A stretch of DNA of 10,465 nt. Origin: an uncultured Bacilli bacterium. GTDB lineage: Bacteria > Bacillota_I > Bacilli_A > RF39 > UBA660. A program made the translations under genes and the position numbers. The stretch's first letter is position 1, and each line of letters starts with the position of its first letter. The notes under the pieces are model-generated. The model had not been told where the DNA came from. It worked only from the letters and a program-made list of their open reading frames with translations, and did no database searches. The stretch lies in NCBI GenBank assembly GCA_947629195.1, contig CANRCS010000028.1:1-10465 (forward strand). The letters run 5' to 3'. Positions 1 through 5,917 of the stretch are shown here, one piece after another.

Positions 1-832
1 TTATAGTATTTTCAAAATTATCATAATCAACATCAAACCATTTTATATTCATTTGATTATTAAACCATGTATATTGTCTTTTAGCATATCTTCTGGAATT
101 TTTCTTTATAAGTTCTATTGCTTCATCTAAAGAAATTTCATTATCAAAATATTTATATAATTCCTTATATCCAATACCTGTCATTATTGATTTACATCTC
201 AAATTCCTATCATATAAATTTTTAGTTTCTTTTAAAAGCCCATCTTTTATCATTTTATCTACTCTATTATTTATTATTTCATATAATTTTTTTCTATCAG
301 TAGTTAATCCAATAAAAATAGTATCATATAATAATTTATCAGTCTTAACTGTATCATTATTTCTATTTAATTCTCTAATCATTCTCTTTCTATTATTCTT
401 ATGTGTTGTCGTATTTGGATTTTTCTTAATTAATAGATTATATAGTTCATCATTAGTATATTCATTATATAATTCTTGACTATCTTCTACATCAAATTTG
501 TAATCATACAATGCTGCTTTTATATATAAACCTGTTCCTCCAACAATTATAATATTTTTTTTCCTTTTCTTTATTTCATCGATTGTTTTTCTACAATCTT
601 TTTGATAGTTATAAACTGAGTAATCTTCGTAAACTTCTTTTATATCAAATAGATGATGAATAATACCTTCTTTTTCTTCTTCTTTAATTTTAGCACTTCC
701 AATATCTAATTCTTTATATATTTGAATACTATCTGCATTAATAATTTCAGCATTATATTTTTTAGCAAGTTCTACACTTAGTTTAGTTTTACCAACTCCT
801 GTTGGACCTGTTATGACTATAATTTTATTCAT
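1..832 (-). CDS. miaA: tRNA dimethylallyltransferase MiaA, C-terminus cut by window edge
   Basis: MiaA transfers a dimethylallyl group to N6 of A37 in tRNAs that read UNN codons, a cytoplasmic anticodon-loop modification. I translated the reading frame by hand: 277 codons stay open to the left edge, so the last few residues and the stop are outside the window (family length is about 300). Seen in order: a P-loop GPTGVGKT at residues 9-16, the ADSIQIY segment matching the family's DSMQ motif, IVGGTGLYIKA near residue 100, RKRMIREL, the LYEIINNRVDKM segment, GIGYKE and the C-terminal RRYAKRQYTWF signature. The ATG at 832 follows a GAAGGTG ribosome binding site and lies 11 bases after the rnhB stop, so the two genes are almost certainly co-transcribed. 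The family call is very secure. Confidence 0.96.
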   Translation of the reverse strand, partial: MNKIIVITGPTGVGKTKLSVELAKKYNAEIINADSIQIYKELDIGSAKIKEEEKEGIIHHLFDIKEVYEDYSVYNYQKDCRKTIDEIKKRKKNIIIVGGTGLYIKAALYDYKFDVEDSQELYNEYTNDELYNLLIKKNPNTTTHKNNRKRMIRELNRNNDTVKTDKLLYDTIFIGLTTDRKKLYEIINNRVDKMIKDGLLKETKNLYDRNLRCKSIMTGIGYKELYKYFDNEISLDEAIELIKKNSRRYAKRQYTWFNNQMNIKWFDVDYDNFENTI

Positions 833-843
833 TACTACACCTT

Positions 844-1464
844 CTATTTACTATTTGATGTTTCTAATATTTTTTTAACTGGTTTATAAGTTTTTCTATA
901 TATATCATCTATTAAACCATATTTTTGAAGATTTTCAAGATGTTTTTTTGTAGGATATCCTTTATGTTTTCCAAATTCATATTGAGGATATTTTTTGTCT
1001 AGTTCGTACATCATTGCATCTCTTGTAACTTTTGCGATTACACTTGCTGCTGCAATTGTTTCACTTAGAGCATCACCATGTATAATTGAAGTAGATTCTA
1101 CCTCTAAATCAAGTGGCATTGCATCAATTAATACATGTTCTATTTTGCATTTTACATTTGATATTGCAATCATCATTGCCTTTTTACTTGCTTCATAAAT
1201 GTTTATTTCATCTATTTCTTTGGAAGATACAACTCCAATTCCAATACCTAGTGCATCTTCAATTAATATATTATAAAATGTATTTCTTTTTTTCTCACTT
1301 AATTTTTTGGAATCTGTTAATCCTTCTAATTTGTAATTTTTAGGTAAAACAACACACGCTGCAACAACAGGGCCTACAAGTGGGCCTCTTCCTACTTCAT
1401 CTACTCCTGCAATATAATTTATTCCTTTTTTGTATAATTCTTTTTCGTATTTTAGTAAATCCAT
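844..1464 (-). CDS. rnhB: Ribonuclease HII
   Basis: RNase HII cuts the RNA strand of RNA-DNA hybrids and starts removal of single ribonucleotides from DNA. The protein is 206 residues with the start chosen here. The DEVGRG motif at 22-27 holds the first two acidic catalytic residues (D22, E23). LIDA gives D114, and the segment AASVIAKVTRD ends at D149, the expected fourth carboxylate. FGKHKGYPTKKH at 164-175 is the typical C-terminal signature. A longer reading from the ATG at 1479 is unlikely: that ATG overlaps the ribosome binding site GGAGGA, which is 7 bases from the ATG at 1464. The gene has its own extended -10 promoter and precedes miaA. The stop is TAG. Confidence 0.95.
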   Translation of the reverse strand: MDLLKYEKELYKKGINYIAGVDEVGRGPLVGPVVAACVVLPKNYKLEGLTDSKKLSEKKRNTFYNILIEDALGIGIGVVSSKEIDEINIYEASKKAMMIAISNVKCKIEHVLIDAMPLDLEVESTSIIHGDALSETIAAASVIAKVTRDAMMYELDKKYPQYEFGKHKGYPTKKHLENLQKYGLIDDIYRKTYKPVKKILETSNSK

Positions 1465-1492
1465 TAATATTTCCTCCATTAAATATAATAAA

Positions 1493-1501
1493 ATTATATC
1501 A
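1493..1501 (-). promoter_or_regulatory. Extended -10 promoter of rnhB-miaA
   Basis: On the minus strand this reads TGATATAAT: a consensus -10 box with the TGn extension. It sits between the terminator of the upstream operon and the rnhB ribosome binding site. No convincing -35 box lies 17 bases upstream, which fits an extended -10 promoter. This is a reading from sequence only. Confidence 0.6.
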
Positions 1502-1508
1502 TAAAGCC

Positions 1509-1552
1509 AAAATAAAAGGGAGTTTTGTTAAAAATTTATTTTAACATCTCCC
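1509..1552 (-). terminator. Intrinsic terminator ending the infC-to-thioredoxin operon
   Basis: On the minus strand, GGGAGATGTTAAAA pairs with TTTTTAACAAAACTCCC: a GGGAG/CTCCC base and a TGTTAAAA/TTTTAACA upper stem, with a short internal loop between them. TTTTATTTT follows directly. It starts 5 bases after the stop of the thioredoxin-like gene and lies before the rnhB promoter, so it separates two transcription units. Confidence 0.88.
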
Positions 1553-1557
1553 ATGTA

Positions 1558-2289
1558 TTAACAACCATCATTACATTCATAGTTGAAAACTTTTTTTATG
1601 TTTTCTGTATAAATATTTTTAAGTTCTTCTCTTTGTTCATCGTTTAGTTCAATATAAGGGTCTTCTTGTGAATCAACTGTAGACATATGATTTCCAACTA
1701 CTTTACCATTAGATATAAAGAATACATTTGGAAAATATAATCTTTTAATAGTATCATCATTTAAACCTGAATATACATCTAAACTATCATATAATTTTTC
1801 AACTATTTTATTATATTCTTCTGTTGCATCTTTTGTTGTTATTATATTACCATTTTCATCAAGTTTTTTTTCATCACGCATATCATGAGCATTGAAATAA
1901 TATATTTCATTTATGTCTTCATCTTGTGCTGCTTCTATAAGAGTTGTAATTGCATTTCTACACCATGGACATTCTGGAAATCCAAAATATACTATTCCTG
2001 TTCCATCTTCTAATAAATCCATTAAATCATCAAAACTAATATATTTCATTGGATTTTTTTCATCGATTGAAACATCTAAATATTTTTTACCAGAATCTGT
2101 TGATTTACCGTTTAACTCTTCATATTCATTTTTGAATTTGATAGCATCTGTTACTTTATTTTTATTATCACTACTATTTTTATTATTAATACTATATATT
2201 CCAAAAATTAAACCTGCAATACCTATAACTAAAAGAATTATACCTCTTATTAGAAGTTTCTTTTTTTCATTTTTATTTACTTTCTTCAT
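1558..2289 (-). CDS. Membrane-anchored thioredoxin-fold protein (CPWC)
   Basis: This is a 243-residue protein of the thioredoxin superfamily, probably a thiol-disulfide oxidoreductase on the outer face of the membrane. The N-terminus is lysine-rich (residues 2-15), followed by one hydrophobic segment at about 14-33. Positive-inside logic puts residues 35-243 outside the cell. IVYFGFPECPWC at 99-110 is the beta strand plus active site (CPWC, 107-110). YFPNVFF near 185-191 is placed like the cis-proline loop (P187). The sequence resembles bacteriocin-transport-accessory/TlpA-like proteins, but I cannot name a partner. Two further cysteines lie at the very C-terminus (CNDGC, 239 and 243). The gene starts 19 bases after the tsf stop with an AGGAG site, so it is the last gene of the ribosomal operon. 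The in vivo substrate is unknown. Confidence 0.82.
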   Translation of the reverse strand: MKKVNKNEKKKLLIRGIILLVIGIAGLIFGIYSINNKNSSDNKNKVTDAIKFKNEYEELNGKSTDSGKKYLDVSIDEKNPMKYISFDDLMDLLEDGTGIVYFGFPECPWCRNAITTLIEAAQDEDINEIYYFNAHDMRDEKKLDENGNIITTKDATEEYNKIVEKLYDSLDVYSGLNDDTIKRLYFPNVFFISNGKVVGNHMSTVDSQEDPYIELNDEQREELKNIYTENIKKVFNYECNDGC

Positions 2290-2308
2290 TAGTACTCCTA
2301 TTAATTAA

Positions 2309-3184
2309 TTATGAGTTTTCAATTTGACTCATTACTTCGCTTGCGAAATCTTCTTCTCTTTTTTCAATTCCTTCTCCAACTTCATAACGAACCATATTAG
2401 ATATTTTACCACCATTATTTTTAACATAAGTTGCTACACTAATATCTCCATCTTTAATAAATGGTTGTTCTTCAAGACAAACTTCTTTGTAGAATTTTTT
2501 AAGTCTTCCTTCTACCATTTTTTCAGCAATTTCAGCAGGTTTACCTTCATTCATTGCTTGTTCTTTAAGTACTGATTTTTCATGTTCTAATTCTTTTGGA
2601 TCAACTTGCTCAATTGTAACATATTTTGGTCTCATTGCTGCTGCTTGCATTGATACATCTTTAGCAACTTCCACACTTACATTTTCAACTACTGTAAGAA
2701 CAGCAATTTTACCACCCATGTGTAAATATGAACCAAATACTTCATTATCATTTTTAGTTACACGTTCAAATCTTCTAAATGATAATTTTTCACCAATTTT
2801 TGCAGTTGCACTAACTAGTAAATCACTAATTTTTCCTTCATCAGTTGAAACTTCTAATGCTTCTTCCATAGTTTTAACATCAGTATTTAATAAAGACTTT
2901 CCAATTTTATCTACTAATTCTTTAAAATCATTGTTTTTAGCAACGAAATCTGTTTCTGAATTTACTTCTAAAATAACAGCATTATTTCCATCTATATAAA
3001 TATTAGCTAAACCTTCTGCTGCAATTCTAGTTTCTTTTTTAGCAGCTTTAGCAATACCTTTTTCTCTTAACCAATCTACTGCTGCATCAAAATCCCCATT
3101 ACTTGCTTCTAGTGCTTTTTTACAATCAAGCATACCAGCACCAGTTGCTTCTCTTAAATCTTTTACCATTTTTGCACTTATCAT
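2309..3184 (-). CDS. tsf: Elongation factor Ts
   Basis: EF-Ts is the guanine nucleotide exchange factor that recycles EF-Tu-GDP to EF-Tu-GTP in the cytoplasm. The protein has 291 residues, normal for the full-length family. The N-terminal UBA-like part spans about 1-40 and holds signature 1 (LREATGAGMLDCKKAL). Signature 2, TDFVAKN, is at 78-84 and includes the DF pair that reaches into EF-Tu. The dimerisation domain follows, with FRRFERV and AAAMRPKYV segments. The start at 3184 is supported by AGGAGG eight bases upstream. tsf follows rpsB as in most bacteria. In many Bacillota pyrH and frr come next, but here a thioredoxin-like gene takes that place. Confidence 0.97.
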   Translation of the reverse strand: MISAKMVKDLREATGAGMLDCKKALEASNGDFDAAVDWLREKGIAKAAKKETRIAAEGLANIYIDGNNAVILEVNSETDFVAKNNDFKELVDKIGKSLLNTDVKTMEEALEVSTDEGKISDLLVSATAKIGEKLSFRRFERVTKNDNEVFGSYLHMGGKIAVLTVVENVSVEVAKDVSMQAAAMRPKYVTIEQVDPKELEHEKSVLKEQAMNEGKPAEIAEKMVEGRLKKFYKEVCLEEQPFIKDGDISVATYVKNNGGKISNMVRYEVGEGIEKREEDFASEVMSQIENS

Positions 3185-3215
3185 TTTTTTATCCTCCTCA
3201 TATTATTAAAGAGGT

Positions 3216-3247
3216 AAAGAGTATTAATTAAATAAATTTTACTCTTT
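3216..3247 (-). other. Hairpin between rpsB and tsf
   Basis: AAAGAGTA (3240-3247 read on the minus strand) pairs perfectly with TACTCTTT (3216-3223) over 8 bp, with a 16-base AT-only loop. No U-tract follows directly, so it is not a standard terminator. It could be a weak attenuator, a processing or stability element, or nothing. The tsf ribosome binding site lies just downstream. Confidence 0.45.
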
Positions 3248-3261
3248 TCCCCTTTCTTTTT

Positions 3262-3344
3262 TTATTTTAAAGCGTTAATTAATTCATCTTTTTTCATGCT
3301 AGTATATCCTTTGATACCTTTTTCTTTTGCCATTTCTTTTAATT
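3262..3344 (-). repeat. Duplicated 3' coding segment, copy in rpsB
   Basis: These last 83 bases of rpsB, stop included, match the last 83 bases of rplT (4456-4538) at 80 positions, in the same orientation, 1194 bp apart. Two of the three differences are synonymous (TTA/CTA Leu, TAT/TAC Tyr) and one changes Met to Ile. Similarity falls quickly beyond this segment. Confidence 0.95.
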
Positions 3345-4365
3345 TAGCTACTGTTAATTTGCTTAAATCATCATTTGTTTTAGTTGTTTTAGCTTCTTTT
3401 TCAACAACTTCTTTAATTTCTTTGTTTTCTTCTTTTTTTACTTCTTTTTTAGGTTCTACTTCTTTAGCAACAACTTTTTCTATTGTATTTTCTACCTTTT
3501 TAGGTTGTTCTGCTTTAACACTATTATTTTTAGCATTGTCTTTTCTAAAGTTGTTTCCTCTATTTTCTTTTTTGAAGTTTCTATCTTTTCTAAAGTTTTT
3601 ATTATCTCTTCTAAAACTTGGTGTTCTATTTAATGCTTCTTCCATGTTTATTTCTTTGCTATCTTTTACGTAATCAACTAATTGTCCACCATTTGCTTCA
3701 CAAACAGCATTAGCTAATACTCCAAAAATAGTTTTAACACTTCTTACAGCATCATCATTTGCAGGTATTACATAATCAACTTCATCTGGATCGCAGTTTG
3801 TATCTACAATTCCAAATACAGGAATATGTAATTTTCTAGCTTCTCTAATTGCATTGTATTCTTTTTTAGGATCTACGATAATCAATGCCTGAGGCATTCT
3901 TCTCATTTCTCTAATACCTCTTAAGTATTTATCTAATTTTTCGTATTCTTTTTTAATTTTTATTACTTCTTTTTTAGGTAGAACTTCAAAAACTCCATCC
4001 TTTTCCATCTTTTCAATTTCTTCTAGTCTTTTTACTCTTTGTCTAATTGTTCTAAAGTTTGTTAATGTACCACCTAACCATCTTTCATTTACATAGTACA
4101 TATTACATCTTGTTGCTTCTTCTCTTGCAGCTTCTTGTGCTTGTTTTTTAGTTCCAACAAATAAAACTTTACCACCACGTGCTGCAATTTCTTTAAGTAC
4201 AACATAAGCTTCTTCTATTTTTTTAACTGTTTTTTGTAAATCAATTATATATATATCTTCTCTTGCTCCAAAGATATATTCTTTCATTTTTGGATTCCAT
4301 CTTCTTGTTTGATGTCCAAAATGTGCTCCACTTTCTAATAAACTACTCATTGACACTACTGCCAT
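3262..4365 (-). CDS. rpsB: Ribosomal protein S2 with long linker and Rho_N-like C-terminal tail
   Basis: S2 binds late in 30S subunit assembly and helps anchor S1 and the mRNA region near the anti-Shine-Dalgarno site. Residues 1 to about 228 are an ordinary S2 core: SGAHFGHQTRRWNPKM near the start, NERWLGGTLTNF at 93-104, and IVDTNCDPDEVDYVIPANDD at 186-205. The protein then runs on to 367 residues, about 120 more than usual. Residues 248-285 are rich in Arg, Asn, Lys and Phe with repeated FRKD/FRRD-type units. Residues 286-334 are a Lys/Glu-rich, probably disordered linker. Residues 335-367 form a compact tail (LTVAKLKEMAKEKGIKGY...KKDELINAL pattern) resembling the Rho N-terminal/SAP-like helical module. 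The start at 4365 has a GAGGAGG site. The gene lies directly after rplT, whose product carries nearly the same tail. The core is certain; the function of the tail is unknown. Confidence 0.96.
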   Translation of the reverse strand: MAVVSMSSLLESGAHFGHQTRRWNPKMKEYIFGAREDIYIIDLQKTVKKIEEAYVVLKEIAARGGKVLFVGTKKQAQEAAREEATRCNMYYVNERWLGGTLTNFRTIRQRVKRLEEIEKMEKDGVFEVLPKKEVIKIKKEYEKLDKYLRGIREMRRMPQALIIVDPKKEYNAIREARKLHIPVFGIVDTNCDPDEVDYVIPANDDAVRSVKTIFGVLANAVCEANGGQLVDYVKDSKEINMEEALNRTPSFRRDNKNFRKDRNFKKENRGNNFRKDNAKNNSVKAEQPKKVENTIEKVVAKEVEPKKEVKKEENKEIKEVVEKEAKTTKTNDDLSKLTVAKLKEMAKEKGIKGYTSMKKDELINALK

Positions 4366-4394
4366 ATTATTTCCTCCTCTTTCGTTTTTTCTTC

Positions 4395-4452
4395 CAAATA
4401 GTTCTAAAATTTACCACCTAATCTAGGCACTAGGCAAAATAATTCCTATTTG
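4395..4452 (-). promoter_or_regulatory. Candidate structured mRNA leader of rpsB
   Basis: The 90-base gap between rplT and rpsB can fold on the minus strand as nested stems. The outer stem is CAAATAG (4446-4452) with CTATTTG (4395-4401), 7 bp perfect. The middle stem is TTTGCC (4433-4438) with GGTAAA (4410-4415), 6 bp with one G-U. The inner stem is GCCTA with TAGGT closed by a GAT triloop (4416-4428), and TAGT is bulged between middle and inner stems. No U-tract follows, so it is not a terminator. The place, directly before the rpsB ribosome binding site, suggests feedback control by S2, but that is inference. Confidence 0.5.
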
Positions 4453-4455
4453 TGA

Positions 4456-4538
4456 TTATTTTAAAGCGTTAATTAGTTCATCTTTTTTCATGCTAGTGTA
4501 TCCTTTGATACCTTTTTCTTTTGCTATTTCTTTTAATT
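4456..4538 (-). repeat. Duplicated 3' coding segment, copy in rplT
   Basis: This is the partner of 3262-3344: the last 83 bases of rplT, 80 of them identical to the end of rpsB. The encoded tails match at 30 of 33 residues. Being a direct repeat, it could recombine with its partner, which would delete rpsB. Confidence 0.95.
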
Positions 4539-4980
4539 CAGAAACTGTAAGTTTAGAAATATCTTCTTTTACTTCTTCTTTTTTAGTTTCTACTTTTTTA
4601 GTAGTTTTTTCTTCAGGTAGTTTTCCATCTAATGCTTTTTTAGCAGTTTCTACTAAACTTGTAAATGTTGCTTCATCTGCAATAGCAATTTCGCTTAACA
4701 TTTTTCTGTTTACTTCAATTCCTGCTTTATTTAATCCATCTATAAATTTTGAATAACTAATGTCATTCATACGACAAGCTGCATTAATTCTAGTAATCCA
4801 TAATTTTCTGAAATTTCTTTTATTTGCTTTTCTATCTCTATATGCATATGCTCCTGAATGCATTAATTGTTCTTTTGCAGTTTTATATAATCTATGTTTA
4901 CTACCAAAATATCCTTTTGCTTGTTTTAACACTTTTTTGTGTCTTTGTTTTGTAACAACACCATTTTTAACTCTTGGCAT
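4456..4980 (-). CDS. rplT: Ribosomal protein L20 with Rho_N-like C-terminal tail
   Basis: L20 is an early 23S rRNA-binding protein needed for 50S assembly, and in Bacillota it represses its own operon. Residues 1 to about 118 are a complete L20: MPRVKNGV, the long basic helix with KQAKGYFG, the RDRKANKRNFRKLWITRINAA segment, and the C-terminal globular part. The usual protein ends there. This one is 174 residues long: a Lys/Glu linker at about 119-141, then a tail at 142-174 matching the S2 tail at 30 of 33 positions and ending KGIKGYTSMKKDELINALK. The start at 4980 follows an AAGGAGG site. It is third in infC-rpmI-rplT and is followed by rpsB 90 bases later. The tail may bind nucleic acid, as Rho_N modules do, but this is untested. 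Confidence 0.97.
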   Translation of the reverse strand: MPRVKNGVVTKQRHKKVLKQAKGYFGSKHRLYKTAKEQLMHSGAYAYRDRKANKRNFRKLWITRINAACRMNDISYSKFIDGLNKAGIEVNRKMLSEIAIADEATFTSLVETAKKALDGKLPEEKTTKKVETKKEEVKEDISKLTVSELKEIAKEKGIKGYTSMKKDELINALK

Positions 4981-5006
4981 TTTAATTCCTCCTTCTTAAT
5001 TAGATA

Positions 5007-5195
5007 TTAAATAATATCTTTTACTCTTTTATAATCTGACTTATTTAATGTAGAGCCTGCTCTATTTTTTCTATTTGCTTTTGCATTCTTTTTTCCTGTA
5101 TTATGTCTTGAACCAGGGCAACCAATTTTGATTGAACCAGAATTTCTTACATTTAAAACTTTTTTAGTTCCTTTGTGTGTTTTCATTTTTGGCAT
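5007..5195 (-). CDS. rpmI: Ribosomal protein L35
   Basis: A small basic protein of the 50S subunit, 62 residues, close to the usual 64-66. The MPKMKTHKG start is the strongest family mark, and the C-terminal SDYKRVKDII matches the typical DYKRIK ending. The middle is divergent: the usual KRFK-T-GSGK stretch reads KKVLNVRNSGSIK, followed by GCPGSRHNTGKKNAK. The ATG at 5195 follows an AAGGAGG site that lies 3' of the infC stop. The gene sits between infC and rplT, the standard order, which supports the call despite the divergence. Confidence 0.94.
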   Translation of the reverse strand: MPKMKTHKGTKKVLNVRNSGSIKIGCPGSRHNTGKKNAKANRKNRAGSTLNKSDYKRVKDII

Positions 5196-5213
5196 AATTT
5201 AAATCCTCCTTAA

Positions 5214-5738
5214 TTATTTTTTAGGTATTAATAACATAAACATGCTTCTTCCATCCATTTTTGGTGCTTGGTCAATATCACATATATCACTTAGTTCATT
5301 ATAGAATTTATCTAAAATTTCTTTACCAAGTTCTGTATGTGCCATCTGTCTACCTTTAAATCTTACTGTAACTTTGATTTTGTGTCCCTTTTCTAAATAT
5401 TTAGAAACATTTTTAACTTTAGTATTGAAATCATGAATATCTATAACTGGTGAAAGTCTATACTCTTTCATTTCTAAGTTGTTTTCTTTTTGTTTTTTCA
5501 ATGCTTCTTTTTGTTTTTTATTTCTTTCATATTTATATTTGTTGTAATCCATTATTTTACATACAACAGGATCACTCTTAGGACTTATACACACTAAATC
5601 AAATCCTGCATATTCTGCAAGTGTAAGTGCATCTTCAATAGGTTTTACACCAAGTTGTTCACCATTTGGACCGATAACTAGTACTTGACTAGCCTTGATA
5701 TCACGATTAATCATCGCATCTTTATTATTGCTTGCTAT
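5214..5738 (-). CDS. infC: Translation initiation factor IF-3, probable AUA start
   Basis: IF-3 binds the 30S subunit, checks start codon and initiator tRNA pairing, and prevents early 50S joining. The protein has 174 residues from the start chosen here. The N-domain has INRDIKASQVLVIGPNGEQLG and DPVVCKIMDYNKYKYE. A Lys/Glu-rich helical linker (RNKKQKEALKKQKE) follows, then the C-domain with the family signature VTVRFKGRQMAHTELG. A GTG at 5777 opens a longer frame but lies inside the leader terminator hairpin. The ATG at 5714 has no ribosome binding site. GGAGG at 5746-5750 is 7 bases before the in-frame ATA at 5736-5738. Non-AUG starts are typical of infC and allow IF-3 to limit its own synthesis. 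The call is secure; the start is likely. Confidence 0.95.
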   Translation of the reverse strand: MASNNKDAMINRDIKASQVLVIGPNGEQLGVKPIEDALTLAEYAGFDLVCISPKSDPVVCKIMDYNKYKYERNKKQKEALKKQKENNLEMKEYRLSPVIDIHDFNTKVKNVSKYLEKGHKIKVTVRFKGRQMAHTELGKEILDKFYNELSDICDIDQAPKMDGRSMFMLLIPKK

Positions 5739-5882
5739 ATTAACACCTCCAAAAAAAGTGAATACAAATGTATCCACTTTTAGCCTATATAATTAATCAT
5801 TTTTAAGTATTATCTTGGCATTTACCCACTGCTATTCGCAAGTCAGGTGAGTGTGGATACACTTCTTTCCTTTTTAATTACA
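5739..5882 (-). promoter_or_regulatory. infC leader, L20-type attenuator
   Basis: This is the untranslated leader of about 140 bases before infC. Three structures can be drawn on the minus strand. First, ACTCACCTG (5844-5852) pairs with CAGTGGGT (5824-5831), with one bulged C and loop ACTTGCGAATAG. Second, a longer imperfect stem is closed by GCC (5817-5819) and GGC (5783-5785). Third, the terminator at 5751-5779. TGTATCCAC (5853-5861) pairs perfectly over 9 bp with GTGGATACA (5769-5777), the 5' arm of that terminator, giving an antiterminator. Position and layout match the known L20 leader of Bacillota, in which L20 binding favours termination. I infer the class; I could not run a covariance search. 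Confidence 0.8.
5751..5779 (-). terminator. Attenuator terminator in the infC leader
   Basis: On the minus strand, AAGTGGATAC pairs with GTATTCACTT (10 bp including one G-U) around an ATTT loop. A run of T overlaps the end of the stem, and GGAGG, the infC ribosome binding site, follows at once. It is a leader terminator rather than an operon end. Confidence 0.85.
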
Positions 5883-5888
5883 TGATTA

Positions 5889-5917
5889 ATTATAAAGATT
5901 TATTACTGATTTGTCAA
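5889..5917 (-). promoter_or_regulatory. Consensus sigma-A promoter of the infC operon
   Basis: The minus strand has TTGACA at 5912-5917, a 17-base spacer, and TATAAT at 5889-5894, a perfect match to the housekeeping consensus. The -35 box encodes the last residues of YmfH and the ymfH stop lies in the spacer. Transcription should begin near 5882, about 140 bases before the infC start. Confidence 0.92.

Noticed and set aside
3296..3673. Plus-strand open frames across rpsB, rplT and tsf
   Set aside because: They are antisense shadows of AT-rich, Lys-rich genes with low-complexity Ser/Phe/Leu translations and no ribosome binding sites.
4395..4452. Terminator after rplT
   Set aside because: The stems are good, but purine-rich sequence (GAAGAAAAAA) follows on the minus strand instead of a U-tract.
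5739..5777. Longer infC start at GTG 5777
   Set aside because: The extra codons lie within the leader terminator hairpin, have no ribosome binding site, and do not look like an IF-3 N-terminus.
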